Notes: generated from the sequence alone by a model not told the origin. DNA of 64,000 nt from Pelobates cultripes (GCA_933207985.1 OW240916.1:317559472-317623471); one strand, 5' to 3'; shown: positions 44,458 through 57,605, counted from the first letter of the stretch. Numbers and translations are program-made.

Positions 44458-45885
44458 CTTGCTTAAGAATAGGCATCAGCGTGCAGCGGGAGTCACGATC
44501 TGAGCGCGAGGTTAGTGCAGCAAAAGTCGCATGGTGAACTTCAGTGTGGACCGGGATATACCCCTCCGGCCCAGAGGAGGGGGTGGACAGGGCACTGGTC
44601 AAACAGATGCAGATGTGAGTAGAGGATCGTCAGCCTCCTCCCCACAGAGCCAGAAAGTAAGCCTCAGAGGCAAATCTTCTCGGTACCGGGATTTATTGAA
44701 AAGGACCTCTCGATGGGCTGCAACTTGCTGTCGTGTAAAGCTGGGTTACAGGCTTAAATTGATTAAGGTTTCGTTATAATTGGCTAACATTTTGTTTTTT
44801 ATCGAGGAGCTCCAGCAACACAAGTCTGCCTTGCTCAGCGGTCAGGCCCAGCCCCCTTTCTGCTTATATTTTACATGAGATGCCAATAACAGAATTTCCT
44901 ACCTCAATCAAAACATAATTTATTTGAACGCCAAGGGGAACTTTTGGCTGAACTTCACTAAAGCATCACCTCCTCAAAGGCTTATAGAAAAATACACAAT
45001 CGTTCTATTCCTCTGGGACCTTTTAAGTATATCTAAGTTATTTCTATTACTATTTAGTTTTACCGTATATATATATATATACATAGACATCCATACTTAT
45101 TTCAATTTATACTTGGGGCAAATCTGTTTTTTCTTGTTTTCTACACATTCAAACACTATCTGACCCATTTATTTGTGCCACTGCTCACTTGTGATAAATC
45201 ATTATTTTTTAATAAGCTAAGAGGACCCATTTAAGTATATATACCCCCGTCTTGATTAGACCGAGATATATTTTGTTTTTCACGTGTTTTATTCTTTCAT
45301 TGATTGGAATTTTTCTCTTTTATTTTAAACACATTTCTAATAAAACCTGTAGACGTTCTATGGTATGCACTTATCAGGACATAAATGAACTATCTATCCC
45401 CTTCTATAAATGTATTTCTATATAAGGAAACACCTTTCTGCAAATTGTTCAGTAGCTTTAGGACACTAACTCCATCAGGCTAGTGTTTGGAAATTAGATA
45501 TAATTTTTTAGGTAATTTAATGGTATGTATGTATGTATGTATGCGTGCATGTCACAAAAAGCTGCTTTATGAAACAAAATGATGGATATATGAACCAATG
45601 CTATGTTTCTCTGTCGCTCTATAAAGTCATGTATTTGGTTCTTTAAAGTAGAATAAAAATGTCTATAGTTCATCACTTATCTTGTATTTCACTTCCTCTA
45701 TGCATGGCATTGTGACAAAAATCTTATATTTAAACGATCATTCATTTCCCGAGATTAAGAGAGCCTGAGATTCTGTTAGCAATAAAACCGATAAGACTAT
45801 CAGCTCTGTCATTTGTTAGCTGTTTTGTAATTAATATGAAAAACTTGATAAGACCAAGCGGCTAAATCATAGTTACACAATTACA
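44458..45885. other. Unassigned region
   Basis: 44460-44780 is moderately GC-rich and could be LINE 5' UTR; 44780-45885 is AT-rich with (TA)n at 45067-45081 and TATG repeats at 45522-45542. No gene supported. Confidence 0.4.
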
Positions 45886-46684
45886 TAATAATCGAGGTTG
45901 AAAAAGACTCAAGTCCATCAAGCTCAACCTTTTAAAACCCCATGTTATTTATGCAAAAGCTAGATGGCAAAAAAGCCCAAATGTAACGATTTTCAGTTTC
46001 AACACAAAAGGGAAAAAAATCCTTCTTGACTCTATAAAGGCAATTCGATTATTCCTTATATCAACAACCTGTTCACATACATAATAATTACATCACTGAA
46101 TATTCTGTTTTTGCAAAAAAAATTGAAGCCTTCTAAAAAGAATAACTATAGAATCTGATGACAAACTATTTGGGTAGAGAATTCCACATCTTTATTGTTC
46201 TTACTATAAAGAACCATTTCCTCAGCTGTAAGTGAAATCTCCTTTCTTATAGTTTATTGATGACCTCTTCTCTGCTGCATATTTCTAAGTAACACGTTAG
46301 CACATAATGGTTTGTACTGACCATGTATATATTGCATTGTGCTATCATATTTCCTCTGTGACACCTTTTTGTAAAGAAAACAAATGCAATTTCTTCTAAC
46401 TTTTCTTCTTTATCAATGTTATTGGTCTTAACTCATTTTGTAGCTCGCCTTTGCACTTTTCTAGTTCTGCCACATCTTTATTTAGAACAGGCGCCCAAAA
46501 TTGCACCGCATAGTCAAGATGGGATCTTATCGTTGATTGATAAACCCTTTTTATACATGACGGCATCTTACTAGACTTTGTAATGGCAGAGCTGCATTGC
46601 ATACTGTTACCTAGTTTGCTATCTATACTTGTTCCCAAATCATTTTTATTTAATGTCCTTAATCCCTAATTCAGAAAAACTGGT

Positions 46685-47062
46685 ACTGGTGGCACAAATG
46701 GAACAGGTACAAAAAATGTGCACAATACAGATTAAGAAACAGTGCAAACACACAACCAAAATACAGTTTTACATTTTACAAGGCTACTTAAAATCATCTA
46801 TCTTACCAAATAAATATGTGGATTCAGTTACACCATATGGCATTATTGTGTAAAGCCCACTACTATGTCACTTACCCCAATATAGGTGGGTCCTAAGCTA
46901 ATTTTAACATGGGAGGCACACATGCTAACTGCAATACTTACTGCTTAAACTGCTTCCAGAGACTTTCCTCAAAATTATGCTTTCCTGTGGCCACCTATAA
47001 AGGGGCACTTTTATTTTACATTTTTTGTGTGCATTGTTTCTTAATCTGTATTTTGTCCCTAA
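46685..47062. repeat. Inverted-repeat insert in CR1, MITE-like
   Basis: ACAGATTAAGAAACAGTGCA...CACAC (about 46729-46757) is nearly complementary to GTGTGCATTGTTTCTTAATCTGT (about 47028-47050), enclosing ~270 bp of noncoding sequence. The adjacent CAAAATACAG/CTGTATTTTG extends the arms. Family unknown. Confidence 0.5.
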
Positions 47063-47551
47063 TTCAACACGGTTTAATGTATTTGTGGTTTATGGGTTTC
47101 TTAATCCCAAAATGCACGACTTTGCATTTATCCATCTTGGATCTCCTCTGCAACCTGCATGAACAGTCTCTCAACCTGTCCAAATCCCTCCTTAGATAAT
47201 TTATTGCATGTTTTGACCTTTTACCTATATTTGTGTCATCTTCAAGATAATTTGTAAACAGATTGAAGAGAACGGGATCCAGGACAGAATTCTAAGGTAT
47301 TTTACTTACTGATTTTGTCCAATTTAAAAAACAAAAAACAAAAAAAAGTTACTGTTCAATCCAAGAACAAGATTTTTTCATCTAAATCAACTTATTTCAG
47401 TTTTAGTAGTAACCTTTTATGTGGAACTGTAACAAATTCCTTAGCAAAATTCAAGTAGAACACATCCAATGGAACACAATAATCTATATTTCTACATAGA
47501 ATTTCTTCATAGAATACAATTAAGTTCATTTGTTTTTCAAACAACCATGTT

Positions 47552-49034
47552 CAAACTGTTGTATAGGTGGTATATGGTACCCGCACGTTTACACTCCATG
47601 TACCCCGGTTCGACGGACATATGCTGGCGATGCAACTCGCACAGAGGCACAGTGCTACATGTATGGTGGTCCTGCCGCACGGTAAACGAACTGTGGAAAA
47701 AGACAGAACGAATGATTCAAGAAATTACTGAATATACCCTGCCTCATGAACCCAAAACGATTCTCCTGCGATCACTCCCTGATACAACCCCCAAACCAGC
47801 TAAAAAAATGATATTCCTTATACTGAGCACAGTCTCCACCCTAATAGCCAGAAACTGGAAGACCTCAAACCTTCCCTCAATCCAGGAAATTACCACCTTG
47901 ATGTCTACGACAGTGGACTACGAACTCCAAATGTGGCACCTGCTGAAAATCGGGAAACTGAGTCCCTCGACTGCCGAGATGTGGCGAACCTACTTATCGA
48001 CAAAGACCCCACTAACACAACCCCCCTAAGCCTAACGCGAAGAGAGGCTAATAAAAGTCAAGCCACACGAACCTCTTACTACTGAGAGCAGCAAATCCTG
48101 CCCGCTGCCCATTCGTTACACCACCAACACTCACGACTATACACGACTCAAGACAAACCTCCACACCCCCTGACGCTCCCGACGGAGGCGGACCACATTA
48201 GGGCCACACTATCTCCCACACCAGGATCTCAACCCCTACCCTCTTTCTCCACCCCCCACTCCCATCCTCAAGCCTCGACCAAGAGCTTTACAGAAGTGCA
48301 AGCCAACACGCAGCTGGCCCCAGCTCGACATCTCACACATAACATGGGAGAAAGGTAACATAGACGAGTACCTCTCAGGGACCAGGTCACTGAAATATAG
48401 TACATTATGAACCCCGTTGCAATTACAACAACTGCATCCCCAATTACTTAGAAAGGGGACCCTCTACCGAAAGCAGATAGTGGATACTCAACATGATTAT
48501 ACACAATGGGAACATACACCAGTTTTAGCAGCACTCCCCTAAAGGAAACCCGCCACAAGACGAGAACCACATTTGTAACGAAAACGCTCATTTTCGACAA
48601 AAAAAGAGAACGCACTCAACAAACAATAAGAGGTAATACCTCTAACCCTAAGTAGGCAACCTATACAAAACAACGATGTTAAAAGTACCAATTAGACTAA
48701 CCCCTATGAGCTCCCCTCCACGTCTTATCTCTATTTCCCTACACAAATGGGAAATTATTATACAGAAACTAGGTATAAAGTTGAAAACCACCCACACAAA
48801 GCTCCCTCAATCAGACGTGTCACAGTAGGAGGTCTGCTCAGGGAACGAAAGTATGTACAATGTGAACTAAAATGTACAAAGTGTATTGCTTCTATCTGCT
48901 ACATGCTTGCTATGTTCGAAATACGAAAATATACGGTACCAAACTACCGGTTTTCCCCCCTTAACCACCCCTTCTCTTCTGTACCCCTACATATCTGCAG
49001 AAAATAAATAAAAATTGTCAAATTCAAAAAAAAA
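47552..49034 (+). mobile_element. L1 LINE, 5'-truncated, with perfect 14-bp TSD
   Basis: Flanked by CAAACAACCATGTT (47538-47551 and 49035-49048), with an A-rich tail (49026-49034). The 5' part encodes the ORF2 C-terminus up to 48029 (YRWYMVPARLHSMYPGSTDICWRCNSHRGTVLHVWWSC, a Cys/His-bearing L1 C-terminal domain). The remaining ~1 kb is 3' UTR. The frame is uninterrupted, suggesting a comparatively recent insertion into an older CR1. Confidence 0.9.
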
Positions 49035-49900
49035 CAAACAACCATGTTGATTTCTATTCTTGAATAATATCCCGTAACAGCTCATCAAATAAATTCCCAA
49101 CCGCTGCTGTTAAGCTTTGTAGTTTTTTGAATTGAGATTTTGAACCCTTTTTAAATACAGGCACCTCCTCTGCTTTTCACCAATCCTCTGGTACAATTAC
49201 TGAAAGAAAAGAATCCTGAAAAATTAGAAACAGTGGTATGGATAGTTCTACACTAAGCTCCTTAAGTATTTATGGGTGAATACCATCTTGCCCTGGGGCT
49301 TTATTTGCATTAAAGGGACACTCTATTGCATTACATTATTCCAGGTATATAACACTGCCTCTCCCTGAGAGCAGGGTCAGTTCATTGTTTCCTGTTGCCT
49401 AAGACTGACTTGGCTTGTGACCCCTGCTTGTGAAATCTTCATTATTGTCTGCCCTCACCTTTTTGATACCGTGCCTGACTACTCTTCTGGATTTGCCCAT
49501 ATCTGTTTCCTCGTACCTGGTTACTGTTCCTATCTAAGCCCCTGTGCACAGATTCACAGCCAAGGTAGCTTCTTACCTGGTTACTGTGGGTTGTGTTTAT
49601 CTGCAAGGTTTAGCATACATCTCTGCACTTTGGTCTCCAACCAAGGTAAAACCATGACAGGTAGTTGGATTGGAAATACATGTGAACATAGTAAAATTAC
49701 TGACTGATGATCACTGGATCCTAAACTTTAACCTACAGTAATATCTGATACCAAATCTCCTTTTGGTAACACTAAATCTAGTATGGACTCCTTACGAGTT
49801 GGCTCCTCAACGACTTGTTTTAGAGACAATTCTAGTAAGGAGTTTAGTGCTCCTGGCACAAGCAGCTATTTTGATTTTCCAGTTCACATCAGGAGGATTT

Positions 49901-50699
49901 TAAGCCTATAGTATTCCTGACACTAAAGTGTTTCTTTGACTTTATTTAACTGCTGTATCACTTTATTTTGTGTTAAACAGCTGCCTGTAAGACTCTTGTA
50001 ACATATATTTGCAAATCTACAGCCATTGGTTCTTTTTTGCTATATAAGAAAGGGAAAAGAATAGAATATCTGCTCTCTAGTGATCTTCAACGATTAACAC
50101 AATCAGGGGTTACATCCTGAATTAAAAAAAAAAAAGCCCTCTAAAAAAAATAATTACAATTAAAAATGATCTGCTTATATGCCTGTGTGACTCTACTTAT
50201 GTGAGCCTGTGTGCAAGTCTCCTATAAACTCCAGGAGACAATACCAGTGGTGGCACAAGGTGCTGCTTCCAGGATCAATTAGCAGCACCCTTCTATTACA
50301 AGCTCAACTGCTAACCTAGCAGATCGCTCGTAACAGGGCTGGTAAAAGAGAGCCGCTTAGAGCGAAGTGAACTGGCCACGATATTTACAGTGTTCCAAAG
50401 CATTCATCAGAGCACATCACCTATTGGCGCTAGAATTTTGAGAGGCACATGCATTCTTGTTGTGCAAACAAGGATTAAAGCAATCTACTATAAATAAACT
50501 TCTATGTATTATTGAAACCGGGTTGGAAATTTCCTTTTTTTATTCTTTTTTAGACACTTGTTTACCATTGGTAATTCACAATTATTGAAGAAAAAGTGGA
50601 CTTTGTTTTGCAGGGTTTTTTTTTGCAAATTATTTTAAAAAAAATTAGTTTTCTCTTTTTAATTATTTTTATTATTGTTAATGGGATTGATATCTGCAA
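49901..50699. other. Unassigned spacer
   Basis: No gene. A-tract at 50122-50133 and a T/A-rich section at 50520-50690; a short dispersed-repeat-like segment at 50250-50350. The interval 49316-49689 inside the CR1 remnant likewise holds an unclassified insert. Confidence 0.4.
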
Positions 50700-51145
50700 A
50701 TCATTTAGTGGATGGACACATTAATGAGTCTTTCTAGGATTGCTTTACTAAATAACATGCCTGCACTAAATTGCCTACTGTATAGTTGTTTCTATTACTG
50801 GAGTCCGGTGCTGAAACGACCTTCTATGCAGCATTATGGCAGTATGTTAAAATATATCCTGATACTCTTCATTAAGCCATTAATGAGAAATGTTTACTAT
50901 TTGCCAATTCTCAATACTGTTGTTGAAATAATTCCCTTCATATTGCCAGTTTTGAGGCAAGAATTGACAAAGGCTCCAAGGAGCCAAAACATTGTTTTTG
51001 TTCTGCACTTTATAATAAAGCTGCCTACTAAAGAAACATCCGGTGTGCCCTGATCTATACTGTTCTATTGAATATTTCCTGGGTTTGCTGCCCTGCCTGT
51101 CTGGAGCACCATCATGGCAGTGCTCCCCGGATAGTGTCTGCATAT
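50700..51145 (+). mobile_element. PLE end with degenerate hammerhead
   Basis: TTGACAAAGGCTCCAAGGAGCCAAAACATTG (50965-50994) keeps a perfect stem II GGCTCC/GGAGCC but has CTGATGA changed to TTGACAA and GAAAC changed to AAAAC, so cleavage is unlikely. It is followed by a PLE-type tail (AATAAAGCTGCC...). At 51097-51129 an inverted motif GGAGCAC/GTGCTCC occurs. Confidence 0.5.
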
Positions 51146-51331
51146 CCTCTCTACCATTGCAATACTCTTTTAAAATGAGACATGGTCCGGGAGTTTGGAG
51201 TAACCCTTTAACCTCCCCTTAGGGAGCATATGTTAATTCATATTTTAATTTTCTATACACAAAATGATACACTATCACTATGGTGGAAATCAGAAGAATG
51301 GGGTATAGACTTGTTTAAGCTATCAAATATC

Positions 51332-51400
51332 ATAGAGACATAGAATGTGGCAGCAGATAAGAGCCGTTCGGCCCATCTATTCTGCCCATAATCAGAATGC
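51332..51400 (-). repeat. CR1 3'-terminal fragment
   Basis: CATAGAGACATAGAATGTGGCAGCAGATAAGAGCCGTTCGGCCCATCTA...TCTGCCCA matches the start of the reverse CR1 end at 10379-10441. Only the 3' tip is present. Confidence 0.85.
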
Positions 51401-52075
51401 GGTTTAACACACACAAACAATCAATTATTTAACCAAGGTCATTCTGTTAAGAATTTTGCACTATCTCACTTAAAAATAGTTTTAAACGTTGAAAGAGAGG
51501 AGAAGATAAAAGTATATTTTCCTGTTTGACTGTATTTGGGGCTAAATATATGAAGAGTTTGAAAAAGACTGCAGATAGTTAAGTATAATTTTGACTTAAC
51601 ATATATTAGTTTTGTTTGCACCAGGCTTCTGTCTGCATTAGTTGTAACTCTGGTCAGAAACAAAGTGTTCGGACATCCCATGGTCACACACAATGATCGG
51701 ACATTTGATGGGTGGATGCGCAAAGATCAAATACAGAATGTTCAGACATTCAATCAGCCCCTCTCCCTTTAGTGATATGCTGGGAGAGGAACTGCTGAAG
51801 TGAGAATTGCACTGTCTCCCCAGCACAGTTACCAGACTATCAGTTTGTAAAGATTTGCTGAATTCATTAGGGCAATAGCAAATTGCAGTTGCTGTCTGTA
51901 AGTGTAACTCCCACTACTCTTAAGCAGTCCAGGACATGAATGCTGCCCTGAGATTAGTGACCTTTTACTGCTCCGTATCCTTCACCCCATGCATTATGGT
52001 TTAGGTTTTGCAATGTCACCCACTGTTCAGTATGGTAGTTATATACAAAGAGGGATAATCATGAAAAAAAAAAAA

Positions 52076-52111
<36 letters not shown>

Positions 52112-52252
52112 CTGGGTACATAACTCCACTAACCCTTTCTGCTGTTTAACGAGAGCGGAAGATATGCTTATTATCTACTTTATGCCTCCCATATCAGCAC
52201 ATCTAGAGATTAAACTTCAATAAGTGATAAAGGTTCAGGAAGGTTTCAGTGA
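51401..52252. other. Region upstream of the F2R-like gene
   Basis: No repeat apart from an A/TA/TG microsatellite at 52062-52111. This ~850 bp is the putative promoter region. No TATA box or CpG island stands out. Confidence 0.5.
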
Positions 52253-52358
52253 ATGTTTGAACTTGAAGAAGACAAGATGCTCAGACAGCTTTCAGTGTTT
52301 TACTATCTGGGTGTGATCTGCTCATTTCATCTCGTACAATGTAACCCAGTGACAAACA
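52253..52358 (+). CDS. F2R: Proteinase-activated receptor 1-like, exon 1 (signal peptide)
   Basis: ATG at 52277 opens a 27-codon frame with a basic n-region (MLRQL) and a hydrophobic core (SVFYYLGVICSFHLVQC), i.e. a signal peptide, followed by the strong donor A|GTAAGT. An in-frame ATG at 52253 would add eight acidic residues before the signal; the downstream start makes a better signal peptide. The exon ends in phase 1, matching the start phase of all three downstream exons. The link to those exons rests on phase, order and the need for a signal peptide in a receptor of this family. Confidence 0.6.
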
Positions 52359-54422
52359 GTAAGTAAGAGCCGACGCGTTTGTTGAAAATGTTTGATGAAT
52401 TTAAGTGATTTGTGCAACAATAAAAATAGCTATAATTTAAAATGGAATGTTATGACTTTGAAGACGTGAGATAACGGATGGTATTTAATACATAGGCTGA
52501 TAACTGGCAGGGATTGGACAGAGATTAAACATTTTAGACCAAAATACCCCAAACTCCTTAACTCAACAATTTTTCAACTCAATTTTCTTGTGTAAAATGT
52601 GAAATTTCAGTTTTGTGACAATTCCTGTCTTAGTAAATAATGTGAAAGATGTTGCTGAACTTTGCATTTAGGTTGCGAATTACATTCATGTTTCTTAGAA
52701 GAACATAGCCAGGAAAAAGAGAGAAAGAGAGAGGGTCTAGCCATTGATAGTCTTGTTCACGATTCCTTTTCAGCTGCTCTGGACGAAACAAATGGCTGTT
52801 AATTTCTGGTGAATTAATCGATTTGTTTTAAAGGCATTTGATTCGTTCAATGCTGATTGGGATTTGTGCAAACGTCACCAATGATTTCAGCTAGAGAGAG
52901 TCTCTAAGTGATACATAAAATATACAGAAGGTTCTGTGAGAATGACCAGCAGACTAGCGATGATTGAAATTTCATTCTGTGCATGAATTTACACCAAGGC
53001 AAAACCTTTTTATCATCTCCTCAAACTCCTCGTGCTCCGATGACTTATATCCTGTATCTTTTTCTCGAACCTCAGAGGTGCCAATTAAAAAGTAAATTGA
53101 TGGAATACCATTTCCAGACTGGGGGTGAAACTGTGTAAACTAGTAATAATAGTAAACTAGCTATTATTTACGTGATATTTGACCTTGATGAGATCTTTAG
53201 GCTAGGATGTGTGCGGCTAGTCCTGCAATGATCCATCTTCTTCGTGGTATCCAGTTGAGAACATCAGCCTACTTATTTTGCTAATCTGTAGAACATTAGA
53301 AAGTGATAGAGGTAAAGAGATATTCTGCTGTCAAACTAGGAACCAGTGATTGCGTTTTTGGACTATCCTACAAACAGGCATTAGGGACATGGGGAGCTGT
53401 GGTTGGGTTTCATTAGGGTGCTTGTTACCCTCCCAGTATATGACAGTGTGAAGCTTTGCTCCACTCTGCTCCAGACCCTATAAAGGAAAGATTCAATGCC
53501 GACAAATGGACAAAAGCTCTGCTTTAAACCAATCTGATAATAAATTTTAAAAATAAAGATGCCCACTGGAGGAAATGGAACCAGGTACGGCAACACCTGG
53601 GGAAAAAGAAGGCTCATTTCCCACCTCATTTAGACCACATAATTCAACTTAAAGTGTATATAACAGATGAAAGAAAAAGTAGAGTTCATGTGTGAAAGAC
53701 AAATTTAAATGACAATAACACTAGAAATGTGTAATCTGTAAATTTCGTGGTTTTTTAAAGAGATACCCTGAGGGCACCCAGTCCTTTGTGCCTGAAATGG
53801 TTATTGGGGTCTTTGGATGCCCCCCTTAACCTGTGACATTAAATTTAGTGTTCTTGTTGCTATATTTTCCTTAACATAGTTTTATGACAGATAATTCTCT
53901 TTGTATTTTTTAAGATATCAAACAAACTCCCAAATACAGCACTAAATGTTGCACTGAGAATGCAAATCCAACTGGAACATCTGAGTTTGCAGATAAGAAA
54001 TAAATAGGAAATGGTAAATGGAAATGGCTTTTATGTCTGTTGTACTTTTATAGAAGACTTTAAATGAGACAATGTATCGCTGGAGAGACAAAAGAAATGA
54101 TAAAATATTTTTCATGTGGGTGGCGGCAATAATAAATAAACTGGAGTGGAGGCGTACTAGTTTCCCCCCACCTCTCACCCACCCAAAAGCGGTGAGCTTT
54201 TTAATTATCCTAGGGGTGACCAATCAGAGATCTTAACAGCAAAGTATCACTTCTCATAAGACTAGCTTGGTAAACCAATCAGAGTGCCTGGACTCCCAAA
54301 CCAAGACCCTTCCCACCTTTAGTTATCATTGTGCGGTGAGCCCTTCATGAGTGAGGAAGGATTATTTTTCTTAAGTCTGCTTTTTTTTCACATTTTTTGT
54401 GATTTGGTTATTTTTTTTATTT

Positions 54423-54502
54423 TTAACCCCTTTAGGATACATGACATGTGTGACATGTCATGATTCCCTTTTATTCCAGAAGTTTGGTCCTTAAGGGGTT
54501 AA
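54423..54502. mobile_element. TTAA-target MITE, 80 bp
   Basis: Flanked and ended by TTAA, with arms CCCCTTTAGGATACATGAC and GGTCCTTAAGGGG. Same family as those in the ERV LTRs; TTAA duplication suggests a piggyBac-type source. Confidence 0.9.
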
Positions 54503-55186
54503 AGGGACAATTTACTGTCCAAACACACAAAAAAATCACAGTTTTGTATTCTCTGAATGAAAACATTTTTTTCATTTTTATTCATTAGGTTTAAATTTGC
54601 TGTAGAGCTGTAGATCTCTTGCCTGCATGCTTTGAAAGCCCTCTCCTTCTAACCAAGACTAAACATTTCGAAGCTGTCCAATCACAGACTTTCCAGTGCA
54701 GCTCAATGAGAAGCAAGAAACCAGGAAGTTACAGGACCAGTTGCCTGATCAACAGGCATTGGGTTGTAACAAGTTTAATTGATATTTTGAAAATAAAAAG
54801 AAGAGTATGCACTCGTCTGAAGCGCTTTAGAGGTCTGGAGTGTCTGTTTAATAGTTGAATTAGTTTATGATGGACATTTATTAAGCCTAATTGAGGCTGA
54901 AAATAAGATAGTAGAATAAAGAGGAATTTTGAAGGTAGGTAGAAGCACCTGCCTTGCAAAGACTTCTCACTGAGCTGCCTTGTCATTGATTGGACAGCCA
55001 CAGAACGTCTGGGCGTGGTTAGAAGGGGAGGACTTACAAAAAATGCAGACAAGGGTTTGCTAGGTGTTTTTAGATATATCCCCAATGAGAGAATGCACAG
55101 TTAAATGTGTGCAAGTTTTCATTAGGGGTATATCTACTGAATAGTGATTTAATTTTTGTATTTGGCAATGGAGTGTCCATTTAATT
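54503..55186. mobile_element. Foldback MITE, ~680 bp
   Basis: The two halves are diverged inverted repeats over most of their length. For example CCTTCTAACCAAGACTAAAC...GCTGTCCAATCA (54645-54682) is complementary to the stretch around 54987-55030, and the outer AAGGGACAATTTACTGTCCA pairs with the end near 55165-55186. Confidence 0.75.
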
Positions 55187-55551
55187 ATGCACACATTTTC
55201 ATTTTAGAAAAATAGATGCAATTAATGAGGAGCAATTCTTTTTGATACAGAGCTGATGCGTGATTGAGTTACTTTGTAATTCATTATTACAGCTATGCAT
55301 TTCTTTATGGTTATGTGATCATTATTCGATGCTCTATGTGTATATTGATACTTTTTATTCCCAGATTAACCTTTTATATGTCGAATACATTGATTTCGTT
55401 AATTCTTACTTCTTTAAGATGTAAAAATGGCAAAGGTGAAATAATTAAGTGTATGACTGTGTACACTTTGGATGAAATATTAAAACATTGACATTTGATT
55501 TTGGTTGATGATACGGGGTGGTATTTTAGAAATTTAGAGATCTGCGTAGCA

Positions 55552-55890
55552 TTAAAGGGACTCTGGGCACACAAACAACATCATGCATTTGAAAGATGTT
55601 CTAATTAATATGCTGTATTATTTGCATGCTCAAATCTTTCTAGAATTTGTTCGTAAGAAAATTAATTAATAAATGTTTTGCAAAATGTTGTCACATAAGC
55701 CTGCCTCCTTACTGTGTGTCTGCAGACTGTTTCTGATTGGCTGAGATATGCACATACTCTGATAAGGAAGTCTTTTTAGAATGATGCGGCGTGGCTAAGG
55801 AGGCAGGCTTATGGTGGAGCATTCTGTAAAACGTGTATTTTACATAAAAAATTGAAAAATTTAAAGCATGCAAAAAATACAGCATTAATG
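55552..55890. mobile_element. Second foldback MITE
   Basis: ATAAGCCTGCCTCCTTA (55696-55712) and its perfect complement TAAGGAGGCAGGCTTAT (about 55796-55812) form the inner arms. The outer arms around 55556 and 55880 are more degenerate (GCATGCTCAAATC... and AAAGCATGC). Confidence 0.65.
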
Positions 55891-56310
55891 AGGCCTACAC
55901 CTATTAGGTATTGGGGCTTACAACGTTTAGCAGCTCAGTCTAAAGCTTATCTCTATTTTATTCTGTGATAATTCATATGTATGTATGTCACCATTATAGA
56001 AAGTATTAGGAATGAGTATACATTTGTATAACTTTGTCTGACAAGTCAGTCAGTATCTGACACATATTATACAGACTACTAACATATATTTATTATATAT
56101 ACATTTATTTATATGACACTGGATCAGAGTGAGTGCTGGCTGATTGTGTTTTTTAAGGGGGTGAGGGTCCCAGGAGAAACGATTATTGGTGGATAGATAC
56201 CCAAATAAGGTAGTGTACAAACAGGCACACACTGTCAGATTATTATTTTACTTTATAACAAGTTGTGTGTTGAAGGAACGCAAACACAAAGAGATAAAAC
56301 AAAAAGTTAA

Positions 56311-56390
56311 TGAACCCCTTAAGGATACAACTTCTGGAATAAAAGGGAGTCATGGCGGAATATTTCCATCATGTGTCCTTAAGGGGTTAA
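56311..56390. mobile_element. TTAA-target MITE
   Basis: TGAACCCCTTAAGGATAC...GTGTCCTTAAGGGGTTAA; the first TTAA is mutated to TGAA. Same family as 54423-54502 with a different centre (TGGCGGAATATTTCC). Confidence 0.9.
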
Positions 56391-56559
56391 TTAAGTTAAT
56401 GAATACACAGTGCTCTGATATATTCAGCCACATCTACCATCCATAATCATTGGTTGCCAAATCAATGATATGGCTATTTCAGCATTATATAAAATGAGGG
56501 TTAATAGCTAGATGTACATACACTCAAGATCATTTCTTTGATTTTCCACTACGATATCC

Positions 56560-57605
56560 TAACTAAACCAATCAGTGAAAAGACCAGCCCCATCCACACA
56601 CTACTATTACAAAGAACACAGAGTGGATCACAAAAAACAAACTCTTTCTAAACACTGACAAAACTGTCACCATGATCTTTGGAAAAGTACCTAAATTACA
56701 AAATTTCAATCCATGCATCAAGATCATACAGCACGCTGACCCCAGGCTACTCTTTCAAATACTTGGGTATGTTAGACCACAAGCTATATTTTGGCCTGCA
56801 CATAGAAAAGCTTGCATCTAAACTTTATCCAAAACTAGGTGCCCTGTACAGAAACAAATCCTGCCTAAGCCCTACAGTAAAGGAAAGATTGTACAGCAAA
56901 TGCTGATGCCAATCATTGATTATGGGGATGTAGTATATGCATCTGCATCGCAATCCCACATTAATAAATACAATACATTGTATAACTCGTTCTGTTGCTT
57001 TGTGCTACAATGTAATTACAGGACCCACCATTGTGACATGCTAAAAGAGCTAAACTGGCTGTCGTTGGAATCCAGACGCACCCTTCATCTTTCCAGCCTT
57101 GTGTTTAAGAGCTCCTCTGGGAAACTCCCGCCCTACCTGAGCAGAATGCTCTCCTTGGCTGTTCCCACCTCCTACAACCTCCGATCCAGTACCAGCACTT
57201 TATTTAGTCTACCTCAATACAAAAAGAAAGCTGCCCGATCCAAAACACTGCGCCGCAATTATGGAACGACCTCCCGCACACTTTCAAATCTTCCCCAGGC
57301 CTAAAGTCATTTAACCCCTTAAGGACCAAACTTCTGGAATAAAAGGGAATCATGACATGTCACACGTCATGTGTCCTTAAGGGGTTAAGAGATCCCTCTC
57401 TACATACCTCAAAAATGCACGTGTCATGGTTGATTATATATTTCCTACCTGTTCTATGTAACATTTTGTATTTATTGTGTATTGATATTGTTTTTGTATT
57501 TTATTGTACCCTAATGTAACAATGAAATGATTTGTGGACCCAGGACATACTTGAAATGAGAGAAATCTCAATGTATCTTTCCTGGTAAAATATTTTATAA
57601 ATAAA
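56560..57605 (+). pseudogene. LINE (L2/Rex1-like) ORF2 C-terminus and 3' end
   Basis: Frames 56679-56906 and 56900-57304 encode post-RT LINE sequence: SFKYLGMLDHKLYF, LMPIIDYGDVVYASAS, NYRTHHCDMLKELNWLSLESRRTLHLSSL and a basic C-terminus. A one-base frame change lies near 56895. A MITE sits near the end of the coding region (57311-57388) and the 3' UTR ends TTTTATAAATAAATAACATAA. An internal part of the same LINE family is found in the ERV at 20216-20413. Confidence 0.8.
57311..57388. mobile_element. TTAA-target MITE in the LINE
   Basis: TTAACCCCTTAAGGACC...GTCCTTAAGGGGTTAA inserted into LINE sequence reading GTCATTTAA/GAGATCCC, with one TTAA on each side: a clear case of TTAA target duplication. 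Confidence 0.95.

Larger units (their letters stand above)
45890..49900 (-). mobile_element. CR1 LINE, minus strand, fragmented and interrupted by L1
   Basis: In reverse complement: endonuclease piece (49900-49690, related to 6150-6340), RT piece (49315-49049, GQDGIHP-like entry), further RT coding (47537-47040, KCKVVHFG-like codons), RT end (46640-46396, SHLDYAVQFWAP) and the 3' end near 45890 (CCATCAAGCTCAACC in plus orientation). An L1 at 47552-49034 and an inverted-repeat insert at about 46685-47060 interrupt it. Multiple stops. Confidence 0.75.

Noticed and set aside
44531..44779. Gly/Arg-rich plus-strand frame
   Set aside because: Falls in a GC-rich repeat segment next to a LINE-like ORF1 fragment on the opposite strand; nothing recognisable.
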